Origin: Pseudomonadota bacterium
Lineage (GTDB): Bacteria; Desulfobacterota; Desulfobulbia; Desulfobulbales; JAGXFP01
Reading direction: 5' to 3'
DNA length: 64,000 bases
Assembly: GCA_018823285.1 (NCBI GenBank)
Contig: JAHJIQ010000076.1
Location: 1-64,000 of the forward strand
Shown: positions 35,722 through 43,121 of the stretch, piece by piece
How the letters are laid out: each line of letters opens with the position of its first letter
Position numbering within the stretch: position 1 is the stretch's first letter
Program-made: the position numbers and the translations under genes
Notes under the pieces: generated by a model
Told to the model about the DNA's origin: nothing
Seen by the model: only the letters and a program-made list of their open reading frames with translations
The model's database searches: none

Positions 35722-36185
35722 AAGCATCCCCCTTGATTAATTTTCGCAGGATACAATTTACGATTTCTTTGTGCTGCTTGAAGCGGAGGTGGGGTGTGGT
35801 ATGAAACAGAAGTGGTTCCCAGGCCGGCAACTCTTTTCCCCTACAACAACATCTCCCCCCCGGGGAAAAACTCTATGGTGCATCAACTCGCTGATGACCA
35901 TGAAAGTTCGGTAAATCGAAGATCAATACCTGGAACGCAAATGAAGTTTCCCCCCGGAAATCACCCAAGCATTCTCTGTTTAACACTTTTGTTTACCAAT
36001 TTCTACTTATTCATTACCTAATGATATTCCGGTGACTTAAAGCCAGGTTGAGCGGCCTGCCTGCTCATAGGAGACTTATACCCGCAGGGGCAAGGATGGA
36101 TTTGTCACTGGGTGCCCTGTGATGAATAGAACATCAGGGTTCTGGTGCCCTTGGATGACACTGACAACGGGTTGGGTGGGCAGGA
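35722..36185. other. Intergenic region upstream of the secretion operon
   Basis: 464 bp without a gene. It should hold the promoter of the secretion operon, but I could not place one confidently. It contains a short copy of dispersed repeat R1 (36040-36095). Confidence 0.45.
36040..36095 (+). repeat. Dispersed repeat R1, partial copy
   Basis: It reads AGGTTGAGCGGCCTGCCTGC followed by GACTTATACCCGCAGGGG. It corresponds to the GTTGAGCAGCTGG...GCTCGTAC...CTTATACCCGAAGGG core of the copies at 42492-42771 and 56322-56511. Confidence 0.6.
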
Positions 36186-36788
36186 TCAGTCCGCGATATG
36201 ATCGACAGCGTACCGGGCCATGACTTCGTGGATTTTGACCGGTGGCGCGCGGTCGAAATAATGCTCAACCACCACATGGCCCAGTTCATGGGCCACCACT
36301 TTCAATTCACTGTGCTGTGCGGCAAGATAGAGGGCATTCTCTTTTCGGGAATAAAAGGAAATGAAATTGACCTTCTTCCGGTAGCGTTTGAACAGTTCCT
36401 CCCGGGCCTCTTCGGCCGTTGAAAACAGGAGGATTTCGAACCGGAGTTTTTCCGGGAACATCTCCAGCACCAACTGGACTTGCTCCAGAACAAGATCGAT
36501 CTTGGCGGCCACCTCATCCTGAACGGTCATGTTCCTCCGGCCTCTTAACAGGTAGGACATATTCCTGCTTAAGATCAGTTCCCGGTTCAGTTTATGGAGT
36601 TGTTGCTCATCCCCGTAACGGATGGTTGCATAGCGGGTCTCCAATTCAGCAGCATTGGCAAACGACGGCAGCAGAAGCAGCACGACCGCAAGAGCCATCC
36701 GGCCGAGCCGGGCGGTCGAGACCCCTGGCCCGGATCGAAGGCCGATCGTTGTGCAGTCGATTTTAAGGAGTTGCCCTCTCCGTAGCAT
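36186..36788 (-). CDS. Exported zinc-metallopeptidase-like protein
   Basis: A 200-residue protein. It has a hydrophobic export segment (MALAVVLLLLPSFANA, about 31-46, after a 30-residue lead), then a helical region and the motif VVAHELGHVVVEHYF, an HExxH zinc-binding site, with candidate third ligands downstream (KIHEVMARYAVDHIAD). This is the minigluzincin-like size class. The exact family is uncertain. It is the last gene of a three-gene minus-strand cluster with a HAMP protein and a SurA-like chaperone. A GGAG site four bases before the ATG supports the long start; Met31 is an alternative. Confidence 0.7.
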   Translation of the reverse strand: MLRRGQLLKIDCTTIGLRSGPGVSTARLGRMALAVVLLLLPSFANAAELETRYATIRYGDEQQLHKLNRELILSRNMSYLLRGRRNMTVQDEVAAKIDLVLEQVQLVLEMFPEKLRFEILLFSTAEEAREELFKRYRKKVNFISFYSRKENALYLAAQHSELKVVAHELGHVVVEHYFDRAPPVKIHEVMARYAVDHIAD

Positions 36789-36863
36789 AGATCTCCATCA
36801 TCATTGCCGGATCAATTTGCAACGGTGATCCGTTCTGTCCGGCCGGAAGTTCGGGGTGCGGGA

Positions 36864-37439
36864 TCACCGACCTTCCGGCTGCTCCCTGATTTCAAATCCG
36901 GCCAGTGAATGCCTGAGATCGCCGGTCAACTTCTGCAATTCCGGAGAATTGATTACCTCCGGAGAGGCATGGAGCTGATCCGTCAGGCGGCGCATCTCAT
37001 GAATCTTGTCGGAGAGGAATCTGTTGACCTCCTGAAGCCGGGCGATCACTTCCTGGCCGTCATCATTTTCCCGCAGGCGAACGTGGGGGTCCAAGACCCC
37101 ACGGCTCATCTGTTCAAGAACGGTCTCGAATTTGTAAAGCGGCCCGGCGATCCGGTGGGTGTGCCGCATCACCGCCCAGGCGAGGAGTAATCCAAGAGGA
37201 ATCATGATGACCCAGACGACCATCAGAACATGTTTGAAGAGCATGGCTGGGGTGCTTGCGACCTGCAGGGCATAATTTTCATAGCTAATCGTCAGGTGCT
37301 GGGCGGTGGTGTAACTCAGCAGGATGGCAAAAACCAGGGCAAAGAGGGCGAGCAACAGGTAGAAATTGAACATGTAGCGCCCCTGAAATCCCTTGTTGAT
37401 GAAATAATTCTTTCTCTTGTAGCCCTTGCGGTTGTTCAT
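36864..37439 (-). CDS. HAMP-domain membrane protein
   Basis: A protein of about 191 residues with two membrane helices (about 25-48 and 70-92) flanking a short periplasmic loop. A HAMP-type segment follows (MRHTHRIAGPLYKFETVLEQMSRG...), then a helical cytoplasmic end without a kinase or chemoreceptor output domain. Such truncated signalling proteins may pass envelope signals to a partner. The second ATG (37439) was chosen because GGAG lies six bases upstream; the ATG at 37451 would add four residues. Confidence 0.75.
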   Translation of the reverse strand: MNNRKGYKRKNYFINKGFQGRYMFNFYLLLALFALVFAILLSYTTAQHLTISYENYALQVASTPAMLFKHVLMVVWVIMIPLGLLLAWAVMRHTHRIAGPLYKFETVLEQMSRGVLDPHVRLRENDDGQEVIARLQEVNRFLSDKIHEMRRLTDQLHASPEVINSPELQKLTGDLRHSLAGFEIREQPEGR

Positions 37440-37475
37440 GGGATTCTCCATCTCTTTCCGGGATCTCTGGTTGTG

Positions 37476-38204
37476 TTATTCTGCGGCGGCGGACGCGGCG
37501 ACCCTGATTTCGGCCTGATTGCGCAACTCTTGGAGCCATCTGTCAAGGGCCTGCTCCTGATGATCGAGAAGAATTGTTTTCCGGGCCTCCTCAGGTGTCA
37601 ACCCCGGGTCGTCCTGTGGCGGTATGCTGGTGAGGGCATCGAGCCGAAGCGTATATTCCCGGTCATCGATCAGGATCGGCCGGGACGCTTCTCCAGCTGC
37701 AACGGAGAGAAGCGCCACCTGCAATGAGGTGCCAAGCTCTCGAAATGGTCCGGCATGTTTTTTTTCTCCGGCAGGCTGGTTGGAGACCGGCAGCAGAGTC
37801 AGTTCTACCTGAAAGTCCTGCAATTCAAGAAAGCGATCGATTTCCTGCCGGGATGGATTTGAGCGGAATGAGTCGAACTTCCGCTCGAGGAGAATTTTGG
37901 TCAGTGACTGGGCATAAAAGTTCTGGATCGAATGGCGGAACTCCTCTTCCTGGTCAAGCCCCATCTTCATGGCCTCCTGGATCAGGAGTTCCCTGGTGAT
38001 CAATGATTCGATAAACTGCTGCCGGTCTCCCGGGGGGCGTGGCAGGTTCCGGTAAATTTCATCAAGCTCGGAGGTGGAGATGATCCGGTCGTTGATGACA
38101 ACGGCCGGGTCAGCTACCGGTTTTTTCTGTCGGTCAAGAAAGAATCCTGTGGTCATGATCGTAACAATCACGGCGATCAGCAGGATCGAGAAGACATATT
38201 TCAT
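37476..38204 (-). CDS. SurA-like periplasmic chaperone without PPIase domain
   Basis: A protein of about 242 residues, anchored by an N-terminal helix (YVFSILLIAVIVTIMTTGFF). It then has a SurA N-domain (VVINDRIISTSELDEIYRNL ... ITRELLIQEAMKMGL) and a C-terminal helix typical of SurA. The central parvulin isomerase domain is missing or replaced by a short strand-rich insert. It probably assists outer-membrane or secreted protein folding. ATG at 38204 follows a G-rich site; an upstream ATG at 38267 has none. It leads the SurA/HAMP/metallopeptidase cluster next to the secretion operon. Confidence 0.75.
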   Translation of the reverse strand: MKYVFSILLIAVIVTIMTTGFFLDRQKKPVADPAVVINDRIISTSELDEIYRNLPRPPGDRQQFIESLITRELLIQEAMKMGLDQEEEFRHSIQNFYAQSLTKILLERKFDSFRSNPSRQEIDRFLELQDFQVELTLLPVSNQPAGEKKHAGPFRELGTSLQVALLSVAAGEASRPILIDDREYTLRLDALTSIPPQDDPGLTPEEARKTILLDHQEQALDRWLQELRNQAEIRVAASAAAE

Positions 38205-38368
38205 GATGAGCCCCCGAGCTGATTTCGGCAGATCCGGATGATCTGCCGGTTTGTTTTGCGGATCCAAGTATCAGGCGAAACGGGCCCACGTCAGTTCGCA
38301 GACCCTTCCGGTTCCCCGTCTGCCGCAGTGAGCTTCCAATAACGATAACTGAAGTGCGAGCGGGGTGT

Positions 38369-38393
38369 AAACCTGTTTTTCAAGGCAGGTTTT
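38369..38393 (-). other. Weak hairpin after msrAB
   Basis: AAACCTG pairs with CAGGTTT across an 11-base loop, downstream of the msrAB stop on the minus strand. No T-run follows on that strand, so termination is uncertain. Confidence 0.35.
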
Positions 38394-38417
38394 CCGGGTG
38401 TTTACAGATCCTGCTTC

Positions 38418-39491
38418 CTACCTGCCGAAGAGCGGCAGGAACCGGCCGTATCCCTCGGATTCGAGTTGTTCAACCGGGATAAACCGCAGGGCGGCGGAGT
38501 TCATGCAGTAGCGTTTGCCGGTGGGTTGCGGCCCGTCGTTGAAGACATGGCCGATATGGCTGTCCGCCTTTTTGCTCCGCACCTCGGTCCGGACCGAGAG
38601 AAACAGGGTCCGGTCCTCGCGGGTGACGATATTTTCCGCAACCAGAGGCTTGGTAAAACTCGGCCAGCCGGTGCCGGATTTGTACTTGTCCTGTGAGCTG
38701 AACAGCGGCTCTCCTGAGACCACATCGACGTAGATCCCCTCCCGCTTGTTGTCCCAGTATTCATTGTTGAAGGCGGGCTCGGTGCCGTCTTCCTGGGTCA
38801 CCTTGTATTGGATGGCGGTCAGTCGCTGCTTCAGTTCCTTCTTGCTCCACTGCTTCTTTCCTTCACCCCAGATTTCCTGCAACCGTTTGTCACGGCCGCA
38901 GTTCCAGCGGTATGCCTTGTAACGGACAGGGTTGTTTTTATAATAGTCCTGATGGTAGCTTTCCTCGCCTTTGATCGGGTAAAAGGTCGAAGCCTCGAGG
39001 ATTGGGGTAACGACATTTTTACCGGGAAACCTTTCGACAACTTCCTTTTTAGACTCTTCAGCAAGTTTCTTTTCGGTCTCATTCGCCACGAAGATGGCGC
39101 TTAAATAACTCGTTCCCTTGTCACAGAACTGTCCGCGGGCATCAAAGGGGTCGATGTTGACCCAGTAATGGTCCAGCAACTCCCTATAGCTTACCTTTTG
39201 CGGGTCATAGGTTATTTCCACCGCTTCATAATGGCCCTGGTGATTGCCGTTGTATGTCGGATTGTCTGCCGTGCCGCCGGTGAATCCGGACATCACATCG
39301 GTCACCCCGGGAAGTTTTTCAAAATCCGCCTCCATACACCAGAAGCAGCCGCCGGCGAAGATTGCGGTTTTCAGAGGGTTGCCGGAGGGAGTGCTCATCG
39401 CTTTTTCTCCATTGCCGTTGTCGGCAAAGGAGGGCTGCAGGATGAGCAATCCCAGTAAGACGAGTGTCAGGGAGAGGAATGTTTTTGTCAT
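38418..39491 (-). CDS. msrAB: Exported methionine sulfoxide reductase MsrAB fusion
   Basis: A 357-residue bifunctional enzyme with a signal peptide (about 1-23, [18 protein letters not shown]). The MsrA domain (about 40-200) has the catalytic [11 protein letters not shown] motif (Cys49); it reduces methionine-S-sulfoxide. The MsrB domain (about 212-350) has [25 protein letters not shown] and the catalytic [11 protein letters not shown]; it reduces the R form. The MsrB zinc-binding CxxC pairs are absent. The enzyme should repair oxidised periplasmic proteins. It lies 24 bp after a small MsrA-like candidate selenoprotein gene and in the same operon as a Met-rich lipoprotein. Confidence 0.95.
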   Translation of the reverse strand: MTKTFLSLTLVLLGLLILQPSFADNGNGEKAMSTPSGNPLKTAIFAGGCFWCMEADFEKLPGVTDVMSGFTGGTADNPTYNGNHQGHYEAVEITYDPQKVSYRELLDHYWVNIDPFDARGQFCDKGTSYLSAIFVANETEKKLAEESKKEVVERFPGKNVVTPILEASTFYPIKGEESYHQDYYKNNPVRYKAYRWNCGRDKRLQEIWGEGKKQWSKKELKQRLTAIQYKVTQEDGTEPAFNNEYWDNKREGIYVDVVSGEPLFSSQDKYKSGTGWPSFTKPLVAENIVTREDRTLFLSVRTEVRSKKADSHIGHVFNDGPQPTGKRYCMNSAALRFIPVEQLESEGYGRFLPLFGR

Positions 39492-39514
39492 GGTATCACC
39501 TCGCAGTTCATTTG

Positions 39515-39838
39515 TTATTCATTCTGGTCAGGGCTGGTCTGTTTCAGGGTCCGGACATAGGTCCCGGCCTCTTTGAGCCGGTCGGCCATCTCTTCCACCC
39601 TTACCCTCCGGGGATCGAAGATCACCCGGTTGACCTCGGAAAATCCGTGCCAGCCGCTTTCGACCGCGAGCACTCCCGGCCGCCCTTCCAGGGCAGCTTT
39701 GCCGACATCATATCAGAGGACGACAAAGGTCGCGTGGCCGGGAGATGTCGTCTGTTCACCGGCCACAGTTGCGGCACCTTGGAAAAGTGCCAGAGTCAGC
39801 AGAAGAGTACTGAAGAGGATCAATCGTCTGCGCTCCAT
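39515..39838 (-). CDS. Candidate selenoprotein, mini-MsrA-like, exported (in-frame TGA read as Sec)
   Basis: A 107-residue reading frame if TGA at 39713-39715 is read as selenocysteine (residue 42). It has an AGGAGG ribosome site and a signal peptide ([22 protein letters not shown]). The mature part [22 protein letters not shown] aligns without gaps with the MsrA active site next door ([21 protein letters not shown]): Sec sits at the catalytic Cys position, and PGV, V and SG match. The rest ([21 protein letters not shown]) resembles the MsrA strand [16 protein letters not shown] candidate bacterial SECIS hairpin lies in the correct place after the TGA. The frame continues intact after the TGA to a TAA. 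No database family is assigned. Confidence 0.75.
39679..39697 (-). promoter_or_regulatory. Candidate bacterial SECIS element (mini-MsrA selenoprotein)
   Basis: On the minus strand, GCTGCCCT-GGA-AGGGCGGC forms an eight-base-pair stem (one G-U) with a GGA loop. The loop starts 23 bases after the TGA, inside the 16-37 base range of bacterial SECIS elements, and opens with G as required. Confidence 0.65.
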
Positions 39839-39852
39839 AAGGCACCTCCTTG

Positions 39853-39877
39853 ACCGGCGGATTTCGCACCCGCCGGT
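39853..39877 (-). other. Intercistronic hairpin
   Basis: ACCGGCGG pairs perfectly with CCGCCGGT across a nine-base loop, between the Met-rich lipoprotein and selenoprotein genes and just before the AGGAGG site. It has no T-run. It may tune relative expression or mRNA stability. Confidence 0.55.
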
Positions 39878-39881
39878 TCAG

Positions 39882-40109
39882 TTATTTCATGGTATCAGAG
39901 ATTCCTGTTTCCATGGTTTCTTTTTTCATGGTGTCCATCGGCGGGGCCATGGTTTCGCTCATCCCACCCTTTTCCATGGTTTCCATCGGGGTGGGCATTG
40001 CTTCATCCATCATTTTCTTCTCGCCGCCGGTGGTAAAACAGCCGGATAAACCGAGTCCCAGAGTCAGGATGATTGCCAGGGTCTTGATTGCTGTCGTTTT
40101 TGTTTTCAT
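39882..40109 (-). CDS. Methionine-rich lipoprotein
   Basis: A 75-residue precursor with a lipobox (GLGLSGC; Cys24). The 52-residue mature part contains 11 methionines spaced every 3-5 residues (EAMPTPMETMEKGGMSETM...) and no aromatic residue after Phe25. It looks intrinsically disordered. A Met-rich envelope protein beside exported MsrAB could act as a sacrificial oxidant sink that MsrAB regenerates, as described for MrpX/MsrP of Azospira; metal (copper) binding is the alternative. It is first gene of the operon with the selenoprotein and MsrAB genes. Confidence 0.8.
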   Translation of the reverse strand: MKTKTTAIKTLAIILTLGLGLSGCFTTGGEKKMMDEAMPTPMETMEKGGMSETMAPPMDTMKKETMETGISDTMK

Positions 40110-40216
40110 TTTGTTTCCTCATTTGCCAGTTGTTGACGTTTCCCGTCCCAAGAAGCGGCAGGACCCTTTTCCTGACTAAACGATAAGCAATTGATGTGAA
40201 GGGGAGATAACGCCAA

Positions 40217-40234
40217 GGTAAAGATTTGGTAAAG
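40217..40234 (-). promoter_or_regulatory. Candidate response-regulator binding site
   Basis: On the minus strand CTTTACC occurs twice, 11 bp apart (plus-strand GGTAAAG at 40217-40223 and 40228-40234). That is the direct-repeat spacing used by OmpR/PhoB-family regulators. It lies about 110 bp upstream of the Met-rich lipoprotein start and downstream of the kinase stop. Confidence 0.5.
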
Positions 40235-40243
40235 AAATGGAGG

Positions 40244-41311
40244 TCAGGCAGGAAGGATAAACCAGATTCTGGTTTCGGCAGGGGAGCTGTCGGCCCCGAC
40301 CCGGCCGCCATGGGCCTCGATCAGTTCCCGGACGATGGCGAGGCCGATGCCGGCGCCGCCTGCCAGACGCGACCGTGAGCGGTCGGCGCGGTAGAAGCGT
40401 TCGAAGATATAGGGCAGGTCTTCCCCGGAAATGGTGCTGCCGCTGTTGGTGAAGACAACTTTGGTGCCGGCATCGGTTTTCCGGGTGGTGATATCGATGC
40501 TTCCGCCTGCCGGAGTGTAGCGGCAGGCATTGTCCATCAGGTTGCGGACGGCAAGGAGCAGTTTTTCCCGGTCGGCAACGATGCGATCACCCTCCGGAGA
40601 AAAATCGGTGGTGACGACGATTGCTTTTTCCTGCAGACGAAGCCGGTAGATATCGAGCATCTGCCCGACCAGGCCGCTTACCGACAACTCTTCCCGGTTG
40701 AGATAGGCCCTTGCCGCATCCGCCTTGGCCAGCTGGCCGAGGTCGTTGACCAGGTGGACCAGGCGCAACGTTTCTTCCTGAAGCATCTGAAAGGTTTCCG
40801 GGGAGGCTTCCAGCACCCCGTCGTTCAATCCTTCAAGATAGCCGCGGAGATTGGTCAGCGGGGTCCGCAACTCGTGGGCCACGTCGGCGACCATGGTCTT
40901 GCGCAGCTTCTCGAGTTTTTCCAGGCTGTCGGCCATCCGGTTGAAGGCGGTGCCAAGGCGGCCGATTTCATCCGCGGAGGTGATGTCGACCCTGGCGGCA
41001 AAGCTGCCGGACGCCATGGTCCCGGCGATGTCGGTCATCTGGGAGAGGGGGCGCAGCACCCGGCGGATCAAAAGGTAGCTTAAAGCAAAGGCAAGGGCGA
41101 GGGCGGCGACACTGGCCCAGATCAGGTAGCGGTGAATGGAGGAGATGAACATCTGGTGAATATCGGTGGGCGAGACATCGTACTTGTTCATCAGGGCCAT
41201 GAAATAGCCGGCGGCCAGATGGTCGATGGCAAGCCAGATCACCAGGATGACGATGCCGATCACCGGCACGATGTTGATCAGCAGGAGCTTCCAGAGCAGA
41301 CGGCCTTTCAT
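40244..41311 (-). CDS. Sensor histidine kinase
   Basis: An inner-membrane kinase of about 355 residues with two membrane helices (about 8-28 and 53-75) around a very short periplasmic loop, a HAMP segment, HisKA with VADVAHELRTPLTNLRG (His about 146) and an HATPase domain (NLMDNACRYTPAGG ... GAGIGLAIVRELIEAHGG). It pairs with the response regulator immediately upstream. ATG at 41311 has AAGGAG eight bases upstream; a GTG at 41320 overlapping the regulator stop is also possible. It resembles BaeS/CpxA-type envelope-stress sensors. The Met-rich lipoprotein operon follows after about 135 bp. Confidence 0.92.
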   Translation of the reverse strand: MKGRLLWKLLLINIVPVIGIVILVIWLAIDHLAAGYFMALMNKYDVSPTDIHQMFISSIHRYLIWASVAALALAFALSYLLIRRVLRPLSQMTDIAGTMASGSFAARVDITSADEIGRLGTAFNRMADSLEKLEKLRKTMVADVAHELRTPLTNLRGYLEGLNDGVLEASPETFQMLQEETLRLVHLVNDLGQLAKADAARAYLNREELSVSGLVGQMLDIYRLRLQEKAIVVTTDFSPEGDRIVADREKLLLAVRNLMDNACRYTPAGGSIDITTRKTDAGTKVVFTNSGSTISGEDLPYIFERFYRADRSRSRLAGGAGIGLAIVRELIEAHGGRVGADSSPAETRIWFILPA

Positions 41312-41316
41312 TCCCG

Positions 41317-42006
41317 TCACTCCTTGTCCCGGAACTTGTAGCCGAAACCGCGGACGGTCAGGATATAGGCGGGGTTGGCCGGGTCCGGTTCGATCTTCTG
41401 GCGCAGCTTGCCGATATGCACGTCGATCACCCGGTCGATCACGGTTTCGCCATGCCGGTAGAATTTTTCCAGCAGCTCGTCCCGGCTGAAGACCCGCCCG
41501 GGCGAAGACATCAGGGCCTGCAGCAGTTTGAATTCCGAGGAGGTCAGGTCGATCATCCGGTCGGCAAGGGTGACCTTGTGCTTCTCCGGGTCGAGGACAA
41601 GGTCGGCAACCTGCAAGGCCTCCTTATTGTTCCCGCCAACCGGCTTGGTCCGCCGGAGGATTGCCTTGACCCGTTCCACAAGCTCTCTCGGGCTGAAGGG
41701 TTTGACCACATAATCATCGCCGCCCAGGGAAAGCCCCATGATCCGGTCGATTTCCTCCTGGCGGGCGGTCAGCATCAGGATCGGCACATCGGACCCGGCC
41801 CGGATCTTTCGGCAGACATCCCAGCCGTCGATTTCCGGGAGCATCAGATCGAGGATGATGAACTGCGGGTCATGGCGGCGGAACATCTCAAGACCCTGCC
41901 TGCCGTCATGGGCGATGAGGGTAGTGAACCCCTCCCGTTCGAGATAGGTTTTGACCAGCTTTGCGGTATTGGGATCGTCCTCAATGATCAGGATCGGGGC
42001 GGGCAT
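41317..42006 (-). CDS. OmpR/PhoB-family response regulator
   Basis: A 229-residue regulator. The receiver domain (1 to about 118) has acidic residues in IIEDDPN, the phospho-acceptor Asp53 (FIILDLMLPEIDGWD) and the conserved Lys in VVKPFSPREL. The C-terminal winged helix (about 130-228) has DLTSSEFKLLQAL and RVIDVHIGKLRQKIE. It overlaps the kinase gene, confirming a two-component pair. A paired CTTTACC site near 40217-40234 is a possible target and would link it to the methionine-repair genes. Confidence 0.95.
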   Translation of the reverse strand: MPAPILIIEDDPNTAKLVKTYLEREGFTTLIAHDGRQGLEMFRRHDPQFIILDLMLPEIDGWDVCRKIRAGSDVPILMLTARQEEIDRIMGLSLGGDDYVVKPFSPRELVERVKAILRRTKPVGGNNKEALQVADLVLDPEKHKVTLADRMIDLTSSEFKLLQALMSSPGRVFSRDELLEKFYRHGETVIDRVIDVHIGKLRQKIEPDPANPAYILTVRGFGYKFRDKE

Positions 42007-42148
42007 TTCTTATTTCGCTCCTTCAGGGTTTGGCGCCGGAGAGTCCGGCCGGTCTGCACACCATAAAACGAAACCGGTCGCGACTCAAGGCTTTCCATTT
42101 GCTCAACCGGCAGGTACCGGATTCCGGCAGCAGGGATTCGCCCCCCGG

Positions 42149-42439
42149 TCATCGACTCCGGACAATGCGGTAGGTGGCCGGGATGATTCTGGTCTGCCTG
42201 CAGACCGGACATTTCCCGGGCCGGGTGAACCTTTTCCGTTCCTTGAAAGAATAGCCGCAGGACAGGCATTGGCAGGGATCGATCCTGAGTCGCCAGCCGT
42301 CGGAGGTGATGCTGCGGGCGATATGATCCAGATGGGGGAAAACCTCCTTCTCCCCGATCGAGAGGACGCGGGAGATCTCTTTGGCATCATGGGGGCCTTC
42401 CTTGAGCAGGGCCGTTATTTCCTGTCTTGTGGTGTTCAT
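42149..42439 (-). CDS. ArsR-like winged-helix protein with zinc ribbon
   Basis: A protein of about 96 residues. The N-terminal half is a winged-helix segment (RQEITALLKEGPHDAKEISRVL). The C-terminal half has C-x-x-C pairs (CQCLSCGYSF and GKCPVC), forming a zinc ribbon. Such small proteins are common predicted transcription regulators in this phylum. ATG at 42439 was chosen; the open frame reaches 42484 but lacks a ribosome site there. The gene ends 142 bp before the response regulator start. Confidence 0.8.
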   Translation of the reverse strand: MNTTRQEITALLKEGPHDAKEISRVLSIGEKEVFPHLDHIARSITSDGWRLRIDPCQCLSCGYSFKERKRFTRPGKCPVCRQTRIIPATYRIVRSR

Positions 42440-42821
42440 TTTTCCCTCTGGACAAACAGTGCCCGGTTTTTTAATAAATATCACAACTTTCCGAGTTTGG
42501 CTAATCTCCCGATAATAAAGGGGTTTCGGCGATTTGTTAGTGCATGTGTTCCACGAGTAGCCAGAAGCCAGGAGTCAGAAGCCAGGAGAAAAGCTTAAAG
42601 CTGAGTTGAGCAGCTGGTCTGCTCGTACGAAACTTATACCCGAAGGGTGAAAAGCTGAGTTGAGCAGCTTGTCTGCTCGTACCGATAAGCGAGCTTGCGA
42701 GACATCGAGACTTGTACCCGAAGGGTGAAAAATCAGTCATTCTGGCTACTGGCTACTGGCTACTGGCTACTGAATTCTCATCATAGAGTGACCTCTGCCT
42801 GCCGGGCGGGAGAAGAACATC
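42440..42821. other. Intergenic region occupied by dispersed repeat R1
   Basis: 382 bp, nearly all repeat sequence (R1, 42492-42771). No gene supported. Confidence 0.6.
42492..42771. repeat. Dispersed repeat R1, full copy with internal duplication
   Basis: It starts AGTTTGGCTAATCTCCCGAT. An AGCCAGAAGCCAGGAGTCAG arm (42559-42588) is inverted relative to four tandem GGCTACT units (42744-42771). Between them a core of about 54 bp (GAGTTGAGCAGCTGG...TACCCGAAGGGTGAAAA) occurs twice. It shares the core and both edges with 56322-56511. It looks like a non-autonomous (MITE-like) element. Confidence 0.8.
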
Positions 42822-43022
42822 ATGCAGAAGACCCTGATCTATATCGGCCTGGCCATCCTGCTCGCAGGCCTGTTCTGGCCCTGGCTGGTCAAGCTTCCCC
42901 TCGGCAGGCTGCCCGGTGATATCATGATCAACCGGCCGGGGTTGAAAGTCTATATCCCCGTCACCTCCATGATCCTGCTCAGCCTGGTTTTAAGTTTTCT
43001 GGCCTGGCTTTTCCGCAGATAA
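42822..43022 (+). CDS. DUF2905 family small membrane protein
   Basis: A 66-residue protein with two membrane helices (about 5-20 and 46-64) separated by LGRLPGDIMINRPGLKVYIP, the hallmark of the DUF2905 family. Function unknown. GGGAG precedes the ATG. The R1 repeat lies directly upstream. Confidence 0.85.
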   Translation: MQKTLIYIGLAILLAGLFWPWLVKLPLGRLPGDIMINRPGLKVYIPVTSMILLSLVLSFLAWLFRR

Positions 43023-43121
43023 TCGCTTCTGCTCATTCCCCGAACATCCGGTGCGATTTCATGGCATAACCGCTTGCCGTTTCCTGAACGAAAGGCCTAC
43101 AATTCAGACAGAGGTGAACCG

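Noticed and set aside
39515-39838. Pseudogene interpretation of the TGA-containing frame
   Set aside because: The frame is otherwise intact, the TGA falls on an active-site Cys position, a SECIS-like hairpin follows, and a second such gene is in the window.
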